Below, in pieces: positions 1-6,243 of a stretch of DNA of 8,843 nt. This DNA is from an uncultured Altererythrobacter sp. (GTDB lineage Bacteria > Pseudomonadota > Alphaproteobacteria > Sphingomonadales > Sphingomonadaceae), in NCBI GenBank assembly GCA_938009055.1, contig CALLIO010000105.1:1-8843 (forward strand), read 5' to 3'. Made by a program: the position numbers and the translations under genes. The notes under the pieces were generated by a model. That model was not told the DNA's origin and ran no database searches. It was given only the letters and a program-made list of their open reading frames with translations. Positions within the stretch are counted from its first letter, which is position 1, and every line of letters starts with the position of its first letter.

Positions 1-23
1 GGCTGAGCGAATCCATGGGCTAG
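1..23 (+). other. possible 3' end of an upstream gene
   Basis: One forward frame reads Leu-Ser-Glu-Ser-Met-Gly and then stops at TAG (21-23). The stop overlaps the AGGA that probably serves as ribosome binding site for the next gene. A stop set directly in the next gene's binding site is typical of operons, so an upstream gene may end here. Only six codons are visible, so this could be chance; nothing can be said about the product. Confidence 0.2.
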
Positions 24-35
24 GAAAGCGCGGCA

Positions 36-989
36 ATGCCAGAGTTTAACCCCACCCAATATGCCGTGCCGCTATTCGTTGTGGCTGTGTTGGCCGAGAT
101 GATCTGGGCGCGGCTGCGCGCCCGTGATGCTTACGAGCCCAAGGACACTTTGGTGTCACTCGCCTTCGGATTGGGTTCAACGGTTGCAGGCGGATTGCTT
201 GGCGGGCTGGCGGCCTATGCCTTTGTCGCTGCCTATGAATATCGCCTGTTCGATTTCGGAGACACATGGTGGCTGGTGTGGTGGGCCTGGCCGATCTGCT
301 TCGTGCTCGATGATCTTGCCTATTATATCTCGCACCGCATGATGCACCGCGTCCGCTGGTTTTGGGCTGCGCATGTGAACCACCATTCGAGCCAGCACTA
401 CAATCTTTCCACTGCGCTAAGGCAAAGCTGGACGGGCTCGCTCACCGCTACTTTCGTGCTGTCGATCCCGATGGTTTTGCTGGGCTTTCACCCTGTGATG
501 ATTGCCATCTGCGGCGGCTTTAACCTGATCTACCAATTCTGGATCCACACCGAAGCGATCGACAAAATGCCGCGCTGGTTCGAAGCCGTGATGAACACAC
601 CAAGCCATCACCGCGTCCATCATGCCACCAATCCGCGCTATCTCGACCGCAATTATGCCGGTGTCTTCATCATTTGGGACAAGATGTTTGGCACGTTTGA
701 AGCTGAAAGTGATGAAGAGCAAATCCGCTACGGCATCATCAAACAGTTGGGCAGTTTCAACCTGCTTTGGGCCGTGTTTCATGAATGGATCGGCATGCTG
801 AGCGACATCTGGCGCGCGCCATGGCGGCACAAGCTTTCCTACCTCTTGCGCGAACCCGGCTGGAGCCATGACAACAGCCGCGACACATCGGATACGATCC
901 GCGCGCGCTGGCGGGAACGGCAGGCGGAGGCAACAGCAAATCCAGTCCTTGATGAAAACGCAATTGCTAATCCCGCCGAGCCTGCCTAG
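36..989 (+). CDS. AGMO-like fatty acid hydroxylase / sterol desaturase family membrane protein
   Basis: This 317-residue protein is a membrane di-iron oxygenase of the fatty acid hydroxylase superfamily (PF04116). Hydrophobic helices lie at about residues 9-26, 40-66, 79-98 and 135-170. The histidine boxes are H100-x3-H104, H113-x2-H116-H117 and the HHRVHH cluster at 191-196, plus H171 in WIHTE. The stretches YNLSTALRQS (122-131), NTPSHHRVHH (187-196) and NYAGVFIIWDKMFGTFEAE (206-224) closely match animal alkylglycerol monooxygenase (TMEM195) as I remember it. That enzyme uses tetrahydrobiopterin to cleave ether lipids. The bacterial substrate is unknown. The C-terminal 40 residues are charged and probably cytoplasmic. 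AGGA at 22-25 lies 10 bases before the ATG, which supports this start. The GMC gene follows after 48 bases, probably in one transcript. The superfamily is secure; the ether-lipid role is inferred. Confidence 0.88.
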   Translation: MPEFNPTQYAVPLFVVAVLAEMIWARLRARDAYEPKDTLVSLAFGLGSTVAGGLLGGLAAYAFVAAYEYRLFDFGDTWWLVWWAWPICFVLDDLAYYISHRMMHRVRWFWAAHVNHHSSQHYNLSTALRQSWTGSLTATFVLSIPMVLLGFHPVMIAICGGFNLIYQFWIHTEAIDKMPRWFEAVMNTPSHHRVHHATNPRYLDRNYAGVFIIWDKMFGTFEAESDEEQIRYGIIKQLGSFNLLWAVFHEWIGMLSDIWRAPWRHKLSYLLREPGWSHDNSRDTSDTIRARWRERQAEATANPVLDENAIANPAEPA

Positions 990-1037
990 CGTCCATCCCA
1001 AAGCAGCGGCAAAGCTGCACGGGAAGAGGACGCATTC

Positions 1038-2624
1038 ATGGACGAATTTGACTATGTCGTGATCGGCGGCGGCAGCGCGGGCAGCGCTGTCACAGGGCGA
1101 TTGGCTGAGGATGGCAGAGCAAGCGTCTGCCTCCTCGAAGCAGGCGGGCGCAACAATGGCATCCGCGTGCGCACGCCAGGGCTGTTTCCCTTCCTTCCCG
1201 AAGCTGCGAATTACAAATTCGAAACGGTCCCACAAAAGGGTCTGAACGGACGGATTGGCTATCAACCGCGCGGCAGAGGCCTTGGCGGATCAAGCGCGAT
1301 CAACGCCATGGTCTATATTCGCGGCAATGCGTGGGATTATGACAATTGGGCGAGCGAGCTGGGCTGCGATGGCTGGGCCTATGACGATGTGCTGCCCTAC
1401 TTCAAACAATCCGAGGGCAATGTGCGCGGCGCGGACGACTTCCACGGCGGCGATGGTCCATTGGGCGTTGCGGATCAATTGTGGGCCAATCCGACGAGCA
1501 AGGCTTTTGTCGAGGCTGCCGCTAAGCTGCAGCTTCCGGTAACCGATGATTTCAACGATGGAGAGCAAGCGGGCTTTGGCCTCTACCAAGTAACCCAGCG
1601 CGATGGCGAACGCTGCACGGCTTCGCGCGCTTATGTCGAACCATTGCGCGGACGCGCCAATCTCGACATTCGCACCGGCACTCTGGTCAAGCGGCTGGTG
1701 ATCGAAGAAGGCCGCGTCACCGGCGTCGCAATCCAGCGCGGTGGGAAAAGCGAGTTTGTGAAAGCACGCAAGGGCGTGGTGCTGTCAGCAGGTGCGTTCA
1801 ACTCCCCGCAAATCCTGATGCTATCAGGCATTGGACCAGCCGATCATTTGCGCGAACAGGGTGTCGAGGTGGTGAGCGACAAGCCTGCTGTCGGCTCAGA
1901 ATTGCAGGATCACATCGACTATGTTTCGAGCTGGCAAGCGGACTCCACTGAAACAATCGGCGACAGCCTGACCGCAACTGTTCGCATGGCCAAGGCGATC
2001 ATCCAGCATCGCTTCACCAAGAAGGGCATTATGACCACGCCTTATGCCGAGGCAGGCGGGTTCTGGAGCGTAATGGCCGATAGCCCCGCTCCCGATGTGC
2101 AATGGCATTTTGTCCCTGCCATGCTGGAGGATCACGGACGCGAGAAGGTCAAAGGGCACGGCTTTTCGCTCCATGCCTGCGTGTTGAGGCCAGAGAGCCG
2201 CGGCACAGTGCGATTGAATTCCGACAACGCCGCAGATGCGCCGCGGATCGATCCCAACTTCCTTTCTGACGAGCGTGATTTGGCCGTTCTGCGCGAGGGC
2301 ATTCGCTTATCACACCGCATCGCTGAGGCGCCACCGCTTTCGGACTACGCTCCGCAAGACCGATACGCGATCGACCTGAATGATGACGATGCACTCGATG
2401 CGTTAATCCGCGAGCGTGCAGACACAGTCTATCACCCCGTTGGCACGTGCCGGATGGGCCCGGATGAGGGCAGCGTGGTGGACACCAAGTTGAAAGCGCG
2501 CGGTGTTGAAGGGCTTTGGGTTGCTGACGCTTCGATCATGCCCAAGATCGTCAGCGGCAACACCAATGCGCCGAGCATTATGATCGGCGAACGCTGCGCG
2601 GAGTTTGTTCAAGCCGCCACATAA
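1038..2624 (+). CDS. GMC family FAD-dependent alcohol dehydrogenase (choline dehydrogenase-like)
   Basis: This 528-residue protein is a full-length glucose-methanol-choline oxidoreductase. Such enzymes oxidise alcohols, choline or alkanols to aldehydes with FAD and usually pass electrons to the respiratory chain. The ADP-binding loop GGGSAG is at 10-15, with the acidic residue E34 ending the second strand. GMC signature 1 lies around GRGLGGSSAINAMVYIRG (79-96) and signature 2 around GAFNSPQILMLSGIGP (252-267). The catalytic pair is H466 in YHPVGTCRMG and N510 in GNTNAP. There is no signal peptide, so it is cytoplasmic or membrane-associated. AGAGGA at 1025-1030, seven bases before the ATG, fixes the start. 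It is probably co-transcribed with the hydroxylase upstream. The sequence resembles the AlkJ/BetA branch, but the substrate cannot be fixed. A second copy of its last codons lies just downstream at 2688-2742. Confidence 0.93.
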   Translation: MDEFDYVVIGGGSAGSAVTGRLAEDGRASVCLLEAGGRNNGIRVRTPGLFPFLPEAANYKFETVPQKGLNGRIGYQPRGRGLGGSSAINAMVYIRGNAWDYDNWASELGCDGWAYDDVLPYFKQSEGNVRGADDFHGGDGPLGVADQLWANPTSKAFVEAAAKLQLPVTDDFNDGEQAGFGLYQVTQRDGERCTASRAYVEPLRGRANLDIRTGTLVKRLVIEEGRVTGVAIQRGGKSEFVKARKGVVLSAGAFNSPQILMLSGIGPADHLREQGVEVVSDKPAVGSELQDHIDYVSSWQADSTETIGDSLTATVRMAKAIIQHRFTKKGIMTTPYAEAGGFWSVMADSPAPDVQWHFVPAMLEDHGREKVKGHGFSLHACVLRPESRGTVRLNSDNAADAPRIDPNFLSDERDLAVLREGIRLSHRIAEAPPLSDYAPQDRYAIDLNDDDALDALIRERADTVYHPVGTCRMGPDEGSVVDTKLKARGVEGLWVADASIMPKIVSGNTNAPSIMIGERCAEFVQAAT

Positions 2625-2640
2625 TGCTGGAGTCCTTTGA

Positions 2641-2687
2641 ACACTCTTCCGGGCGCGAAACCGGTGCCCACTTTCGCTGAAGAGTGT
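2641..2687. repeat. palindromic intergenic element
   Basis: A 47-base dyad. The outer arms ACACTCTTC (2641-2649) and GAAGAGTGT (2679-2687) are perfect. The inner arms GCGAAA (2655-2660) and TTTCGC (2672-2677) enclose CCGGTGCCCAC. No T-run follows on either strand, so it is not a standard intrinsic terminator. The core resembles a family of short palindromes common between genes in Alphaproteobacteria (from memory, not searched). It starts 16 bases after the GMC stop and ends exactly where the duplicated GMC tail begins. Confidence 0.7.
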
Positions 2688-2742
2688 GGGCATCATGATC
2701 GGCGAACGCTGCGCGGAATTTGTGCAGGAAGCTTGCGGCTAG
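2688..2742 (+). pseudogene. remnant 3' end of a second GMC oxidoreductase copy
   Basis: Read forward, this stretch gives GIMIGERCAEFVQEACG and a TAG stop. It aligns with the end of the intact GMC gene, SIMIGERCAEFVQAAT, at a constant offset of 115 bases. Positions 2580-2602 and 2695-2717 are identical over 23 bases. Beyond that core, several differences are silent (ATT/ATC, GAG/GAA, GTT/GTG, CAA/CAG), while the last few residues differ. That pattern suggests two once-functional coding copies rather than a fresh duplication. No start or body of a gene precedes it; the palindrome abuts its first base. Its TAG (2740-2742) interlocks in CTAG with the stop of the convergent esterase. Confidence 0.72.
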
Positions 2743-3596
2743 TCTTTCTTGCTTGAAAAGACCTCGAGCATTGCCCGACGATAGACTTCGGGAAGGCTGG
2801 CTGCATGCGTGCCGCCCTCTATATCCAAAAAATTCACTCGCCAAGGCAAGTCGTCTCTTTTGGCAAAGGTCGCGGACCACTCGAGCGCGCTGCCCCGTAA
2901 GTAATCACGGTCGCGCGATCCAGATGCCACTACAAGCAAGCCATCGGTTGTCACCTGGGGCATAGCGCGGCCCATTCCATAGAGCTTTCGATCAGGGTAT
3001 TCGCGCCCGGGATTGCTGGCGATATGCCCGTAAAACAGAGCGGGCCGCTCAACCGCTGCGTAAAGCACAAAGGAACCGCCCCGGCTTTGACCAACGAGAA
3101 CCCTCTTTTCCGGATCGGACTTATACTCGCTATCAATCCTTGGCAGCAATTCATCCTCTAACATTGCCAAGAAGTTTGCCGAACCGCCCTCTCCGCCTCC
3201 TTCCAGAATGGGTCTAAAGTCAAAACCGCGCCGGTTGATTTCGCCAAAGCCACCATACGCAATCCCAACCAGAATGGCTTCCGGTAAACCCTCATCATAT
3301 GTCAGGAAAAGATGCTGCGGGGCCAGCATTGGGAAAGTCGAATCCCCGTCGAGCAAATAGACCACCGGATAGGTTGTATCGGGGCTTTCAGCATAGCCAT
3401 GTGGCAAGCGTATGAAGATGTGATAGCGGCTCTTGGTGCGCTTGGAATCGAGAGGGAAATAATCCCCATCCAATGCTGGCAGAAAGGCGATCGGCCCGGC
3501 TTGCTCAATGGGCTGCGGCTTGTCTTCGACATGCGCGCAGGCACTCAACATCAGCGCCCCTAAAAACACAAGAATGATGCGCAAGGCTTCTCTCAT
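2739..3596 (-). CDS. lipoprotein esterase, putative esterase (Fes/EstD-like) family
   Basis: This 285-residue alpha/beta hydrolase is of the putative esterase type (PF00756), which includes esterase D, the Fes enterochelin esterase and the BesA/IroE siderophore esterases. A lipoprotein signal peptide ends at LSAC, with lipidated Cys20, so it should be anchored in the envelope facing the periplasm. The family hallmark PVVYLLDGDSTF is at 77-88. The nucleophile elbow GQSRGG places Ser171. Asp229 or Asp231 and His264 (GGTHAAS) complete the likely triad. The substrate is unknown; no receptor or siderophore gene is nearby. The start is set by the signal peptide, because the Shine-Dalgarno match is poor. 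Only about 29 bases separate the ATG from the T-run of the amtB terminator, so its own promoter would have to overlap that region. It converges on the GMC remnant. Confidence 0.85.
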   Translation of the reverse strand: MREALRIILVFLGALMLSACAHVEDKPQPIEQAGPIAFLPALDGDYFPLDSKRTKSRYHIFIRLPHGYAESPDTTYPVVYLLDGDSTFPMLAPQHLFLTYDEGLPEAILVGIAYGGFGEINRRGFDFRPILEGGGEGGSANFLAMLEDELLPRIDSEYKSDPEKRVLVGQSRGGSFVLYAAVERPALFYGHIASNPGREYPDRKLYGMGRAMPQVTTDGLLVVASGSRDRDYLRGSALEWSATFAKRDDLPWRVNFLDIEGGTHAASLPEVYRRAMLEVFSSKKD

Positions 3597-3625
3597 TACC
3601 GAAAGGCTACACGCACACGCCGCAC

Positions 3626-3658
3626 AAAAAAAGGGGCCCGAGCTTTACGCCCGGGCCC
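3626..3658 (-). terminator. intrinsic terminator of glnK-amtB
   Basis: On the minus strand a hairpin pairs GGGCCCG (3658-3652) with CGGGCCC (3640-3634). It is extended inward by two G-C pairs past one mismatch, and has a five-base loop. It is followed directly by two C residues' worth of stem edge and seven T residues (3632-3626). It sits about 90 bases after the amtB stop and should end the glnK-amtB transcript. There is no T-run on the plus side, so it works in one direction. Confidence 0.88.
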
Positions 3659-3745
3659 ATTCAAGTTTGTTCGTTCGCAGGAGGAACGTGTTGAGGTGGG
3701 GAGAGGAGGGAGAGGAGAGGGACCTCCCCCCACCAAACTGGTGAG
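3626..3745 (-). ncRNA. structured C/U-rich amtB 3' UTR, candidate small RNA
   Basis: Between the amtB stop and the terminator T-run the minus-strand RNA can form three structures. First, a 12-pair stem: CCCCACC (3728-3734) with GGTGGGG (3695-3701) and CCTC (3723-3726) with GAGG (3703-3706), joined by one G-U pair. Its 16-base loop is entirely C and U on the minus strand. Second, a five-pair stem, 3688-3684 with 3676-3672, with loop CUCCUGC. Third, the terminator hairpin. Loops rich in CUCC complement Shine-Dalgarno sequences. Two such hairpins before a terminator recall the alphaproteobacterial CcsR/'cuckoo' small RNAs. A small hairpin (CACCA-AAC-TGGTG, 3731-3743) would compete with the first stem. 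It might instead be only a stable 3' UTR. The structures are seen directly; the RNA role is inferred. Confidence 0.42.
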
Positions 3746-5104
3746 TTAGCCCCGGGCAAATTCAGGGTAGGCTTCCACCCCGATCTCTGCCGTATCGAGC
3801 CCAGCCATTTCGACTTCTTCGCTTGGGCGAAGGCCGATGGTGAACTTGAGGAGGAGCCAGATGACTGCCGAGGCTGCGCTGACCCACAGTGCCGTCACAG
3901 CGACACCGGTAGCTTGCGCCGCAACCGGCACTTCGGTGTTGCTCAGCGGCACGATCATGGTGCCCCAGATACCTGCGAACAGGTGAACCGGGATAGCGCC
4001 GACAACGTCGTCAATTTTGAGCTTGTCGAGCAGCGGAACCGTGAAGACCACAATCAGACCGCCGATAGCGCCGATGAAGATCGACTGACCAACCGAAGGC
4101 ATCAGCGGCTCAGCTGTGATCGAAACCAGACCAGCCAGAGCGCCGTTCAAAGCCATCGTTACGTCAGCTTTCTTGTAGCGGATGAGGGTCAGGACGATCG
4201 CCGTTACTACACCGGCAGCAGCGGCCATATTGGTGTTCACGAAGATTTTCGACACGTCAGACACGTCGCCCACAGTGCCCATCGCAAGTTGCGAAGCACC
4301 GTTAAAGCCGAACCAACCGAGCCACAGGATGAATGTACCCAATGTGGCGAGCGGAATGTTCGCGCCGGGGAAGACGTTGACCTTGCCATCAACATAGCGG
4401 CCAAGACGTGGCCCGATGATGAGAGCACCGATCAGAGCTGCCCAACCACCGGTTGAGTGAACCAGCGTCGAACCAGCAAAGTCAGAGAAGCCCATTGCGT
4501 CGAGCGAACCTGCGCCCCACTCCCAGCTGACAACAACTGGATAGATAAAGCCGGTAAGGACAGCCACAAAGAGGAAGAACGGAATGATTTTCACGCGCTC
4601 TGCCACGGTGCCCGATACGATCGAAGCGGTGGTTGCACAGAATACCATTTGGAAGAACCAGTCCGAAGCAACCGAATAGCCGGTCTCAACGTCGGCTTCA
4701 CCAACGCCTTGCATAGGATAGATGGTGCCAGCCATGCCGAACCAACCTGAACCGTCAAAGCCAGGATAGGCAATGTTGTAACCGATGACCCAAAACATCA
4801 GGCCAGCGATTGAATAAAGGCCAATGTTCTTGATGCACTGTGTCGATGTGTTCTTGGCGCGGACAAGGCCCGCTTCCAGCATGGCAAAGCCAGCGGCCAT
4901 CCACATGACCAAAAAGCCGCCAATCAGGAACAATAGCGTGTTGAGGATGTAAGCTGTGCCGCCTGATACGGCGTCAGCAGCAGGTTCAGCGGCCACTTCA
5001 GCGACAGCTTCGACCGCTTCTGCAGCGGGCGCGGCCAGTGCAGGCTGCGTCGCGGCAAGGGCGCTAAGGCCCAATGCGGCGTATGAAAGATGTTTGCGGT
5101 TCAT
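3746..5104 (-). CDS. amtB: ammonium channel AmtB
   Basis: This 452-residue Amt/Mep/Rh channel moves ammonium into the cell. Residues 1-25 form a signal peptide (ending ALA-A). An alanine/glutamate-rich periplasmic stretch follows (about 26-47), then some 11 membrane helices from residue 50 to about 423. The twin pore histidines are H216 (STLVHSTGG) and H374 (IPVHLFAG). D208, eight residues before the first histidine, matches the essential Asp160 of E. coli AmtB, and F265-G-F267 lies in the gate region. The C-terminal tail (424-452) is the expected cytoplasmic docking segment for GlnK. It is the second gene of glnK-amtB, 31 bases after glnK, with AGGGGA about 10 bases before its ATG. Expression should follow nitrogen limitation through the sigma-54 promoter upstream of glnK. 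Confidence 0.97.
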   Translation of the reverse strand: MNRKHLSYAALGLSALAATQPALAAPAAEAVEAVAEVAAEPAADAVSGGTAYILNTLLFLIGGFLVMWMAAGFAMLEAGLVRAKNTSTQCIKNIGLYSIAGLMFWVIGYNIAYPGFDGSGWFGMAGTIYPMQGVGEADVETGYSVASDWFFQMVFCATTASIVSGTVAERVKIIPFFLFVAVLTGFIYPVVVSWEWGAGSLDAMGFSDFAGSTLVHSTGGWAALIGALIIGPRLGRYVDGKVNVFPGANIPLATLGTFILWLGWFGFNGASQLAMGTVGDVSDVSKIFVNTNMAAAAGVVTAIVLTLIRYKKADVTMALNGALAGLVSITAEPLMPSVGQSIFIGAIGGLIVVFTVPLLDKLKIDDVVGAIPVHLFAGIWGTMIVPLSNTEVPVAAQATGVAVTALWVSAASAVIWLLLKFTIGLRPSEEVEMAGLDTAEIGVEAYPEFARG

Positions 5105-5135
5105 TATCTGAGTTCCCCTATTCTCTTAAGCCCGA

Positions 5136-5474
5136 TTAAAGGGCCGTCTCGCCGGATTCGCCGGTGCGAATGCGCGTTGCAGTGGCAAGATCGAGAACGA
5201 AAATTTTGCCGTCCCCAATGGCGTCGGTGCTGGCCGTATTCTGAATGGTCTCGACGACCTGATCAGCGATGTCATCGCTGGCAGCAATCTCGAGCTTCAC
5301 CTTTGGCAGCATGTTGGTTGAATATTCGGCCCCGCGATAAATCTCGGTCTGGCCTTTTTGACGCCCGAACCCCTTCACTTCTGAAACGGTCATGCCGGCG
5401 ACCCCGATGCCGCCCAGCGCTTCGCGGACTTCATCGAGCTTGAATGGTTTTATGATGGCGATGATGAATTTCAT
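5136..5474 (-). CDS. glnK: PII nitrogen regulatory protein GlnK
   Basis: This 112-residue PII signalling protein has the standard family length. It senses 2-oxoglutarate and ATP/ADP and, when nitrogen is plentiful, binds and blocks AmtB. The N-terminus MKFIIAIIKPFKLDEVREAL is typical. The T-loop at 37-56 carries the uridylylation motif YRGAEY with Tyr51, so it should be modified by a GlnD-type enzyme. The nucleotide-binding B-loop is near TDAIGDGKIFV (83-93), and the C-terminal signature RIRTGE is at about 101-106. A G-rich ribosome binding site (AGGGGG) lies about six bases before the ATG. Linkage to amtB favours the name glnK over glnB; the two cannot be told apart by sequence alone. Transcription should start near 5511 from the sigma-54 promoter. 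Confidence 0.96.
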   Translation of the reverse strand: MKFIIAIIKPFKLDEVREALGGIGVAGMTVSEVKGFGRQKGQTEIYRGAEYSTNMLPKVKLEIAASDDIADQVVETIQNTASTDAIGDGKIFVLDLATATRIRTGESGETAL

Positions 5475-5522
5475 CTCTGCCCCCTACTAATCGCCGGACC
5501 CGTTTCCGGCTCGACATGCTCT

Positions 5523-5537
5523 GCAAGGGGTGTGCCA
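5523..5537 (-). promoter_or_regulatory. sigma-54 (RpoN) promoter of glnK-amtB
   Basis: Read on the minus strand this is TGGCAC-ACCCC-TTGC followed by A, an exact match to the -24/-12 consensus TGGCAC-N5-TTGC(A/T) with the correct five-base spacer. A start about 12 bases beyond the -12 GC falls near 5511, giving a leader of about 37 bases before the glnK ATG. The location upstream of a nitrogen-control pair fits NtrC-activated transcription. Confidence 0.9.
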
Positions 5538-5602
5538 GACTCGGCTGAGTCTTGGTTTTAAGGGATTCTTAGGATTTAGAGATCGCCCAAAATCCGTGCA
5601 AA

Positions 5603-5638
5603 TGCCTATATTTTGATCTACTGATCAAATTTTAGGCA
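5603..5638. promoter_or_regulatory. 36-base dyad upstream of the glnK promoter
   Basis: This is a long imperfect palindrome centred at 5620/5621. TGCCTA (5603-5608) pairs with TAGGCA (5633-5638) and TTTGATC (5612-5618) with GATCAAA (5623-5629), in register, plus one pair between them. Only two positions in the arms mismatch, and the centre TACT is unpaired. It lies about 92-127 bases upstream of the predicted glnK start, where an activator would bind. It does not look like a standard NtrC site. It could also fold in RNA reading out of the upstream gene, but no T-run follows. Confidence 0.6.
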
Positions 5639-5649
5639 CATATCGGCAA

Positions 5650-5679
5650 TGCAACTGTATTGCGCATCATTCTTGCGCA
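5650..5679. promoter_or_regulatory. possible NtrC-type upstream activator sites
   Basis: Three half-site-like words cluster here: TGCA (5650-5653), TGCGCA (5661-5666) and TGCGCA (5674-5679). The stretch 5650-5666 has the 17-base length and outer TGCA/TGC..GCA ends of NtrC operators, but its inner bases fit poorly. TGCGCA-N7-TGCGCA is itself a perfect inverted repeat that could form a small hairpin just after the stop of the upstream gene. The distance to the sigma-54 promoter, about 140-170 bases from the start, suits enhancer binding. Confidence 0.35.
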
Positions 5680-5682
5680 GGA

Positions 5683-6243
5683 TCATTCCTCGCCGGCAAT
5701 ATAGCGGTCAGTCGCACGCGTCGGTAGACCATCAATGCTGCTGATGCGGGTCGACATCTTGGCGGCCCATTCATCCGGGTTCGCTTGAGCATGATACTTT
5801 TTCAAAGTCTCGCGCTCTTCCTCCAGCTTCATTTTCGGGACGCCCCAGCCGCAGCTGCTTTGCACTGTCTCAATATCAATCGCGAAGATTTGGCGCGTGC
5901 CGGGCAAAAGCGTGAAATGCGCGGCTAACTTCTCCCAGCCTTCATCCTGCGGCAGGACCGGAACCCCGCGCCCGTAAATCCGCAGGATCAGCGCCGGATT
6001 GTCGAAATTGTTGAACATGATGGTGATCCGCCCATCATCGGCCAGATGCGCATGGGTCTCATTGCCTGATCCGCCCAGATCGAGATAGGCAACGCGCGTT
6101 GGAGAAAGCACGCGGAAGGCATCATAGCCCTTGGGGCTGAGGTTGATCCGGCCGCTCGAAGTCGCCGTTGCGACAAAGAACATTGGCTGCGCTTCGATCA
6201 TCGCAATGTGCTTGTCGGAAAGCTCGCTTGAAAACTCAGCCAT
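5683..6243 (-). CDS. pyridoxamine 5'-phosphate oxidase-like FMN-binding protein
   Basis: This 186-residue protein has the split-barrel flavin-binding fold of the pyridoxamine 5'-phosphate oxidase family (PF01243). The first strand ends at FFVATATSSGRINLSPKG (22-39), followed by YLDLGGSGNETHAHL (53-67) and RITIMFNNF (72-80). SCGWGVPKM (130-138) is a second block seen in this subgroup. Such proteins often bind FMN or F420 and act as reductases or oxidases; true PdxH is longer and has a different substrate pocket, so pdxH is not claimed. The ATG at 6243 shares one base with the preceding stop (TGATG), with AAGGAG nine bases upstream, which decides this start over the TTG at 6246. It is the last gene of the unit. 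Its product may use substrates made or released by the coupled hydrolase, but that is inference. Confidence 0.85.
   Translation of the reverse strand: MAEFSSELSDKHIAMIEAQPMFFVATATSSGRINLSPKGYDAFRVLSPTRVAYLDLGGSGNETHAHLADDGRITIMFNNFDNPALILRIYGRGVPVLPQDEGWEKLAAHFTLLPGTRQIFAIDIETVQSSCGWGVPKMKLEEERETLKKYHAQANPDEWAAKMSTRISSIDGLPTRATDRYIAGEE

Noticed and set aside
417..1265. Long open frame on the minus strand (282 codons) across the hydroxylase and the GMC start
   Set aside because: It lies opposite two clearly recognised genes, spans their junction and has no recognisable motif; it is a shadow of codon bias.
2641..2687. Intrinsic terminator for the GMC gene or the esterase
   Set aside because: The hairpin is strong, but no T-run follows on either strand.
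3914..4456. Open frame on the plus strand opposite amtB (180 codons)
   Set aside because: Its product has no family features, is rich in polar residues mirrored from membrane codons, and overlaps a secure gene.
5612..5629. FNR/FixK site in TTTGATC-TACT-GATCAAA
   Set aside because: The canonical site is TTGAT-N4-ATCAA; here the gap between those words is six bases, so only an unassigned dyad is reported.
5683..6243. Assignment of the flavoprotein as PdxH
   Set aside because: Its length and motif blocks fit a generic subgroup of the family, not the conserved PdxH active-site and C-terminal signature.
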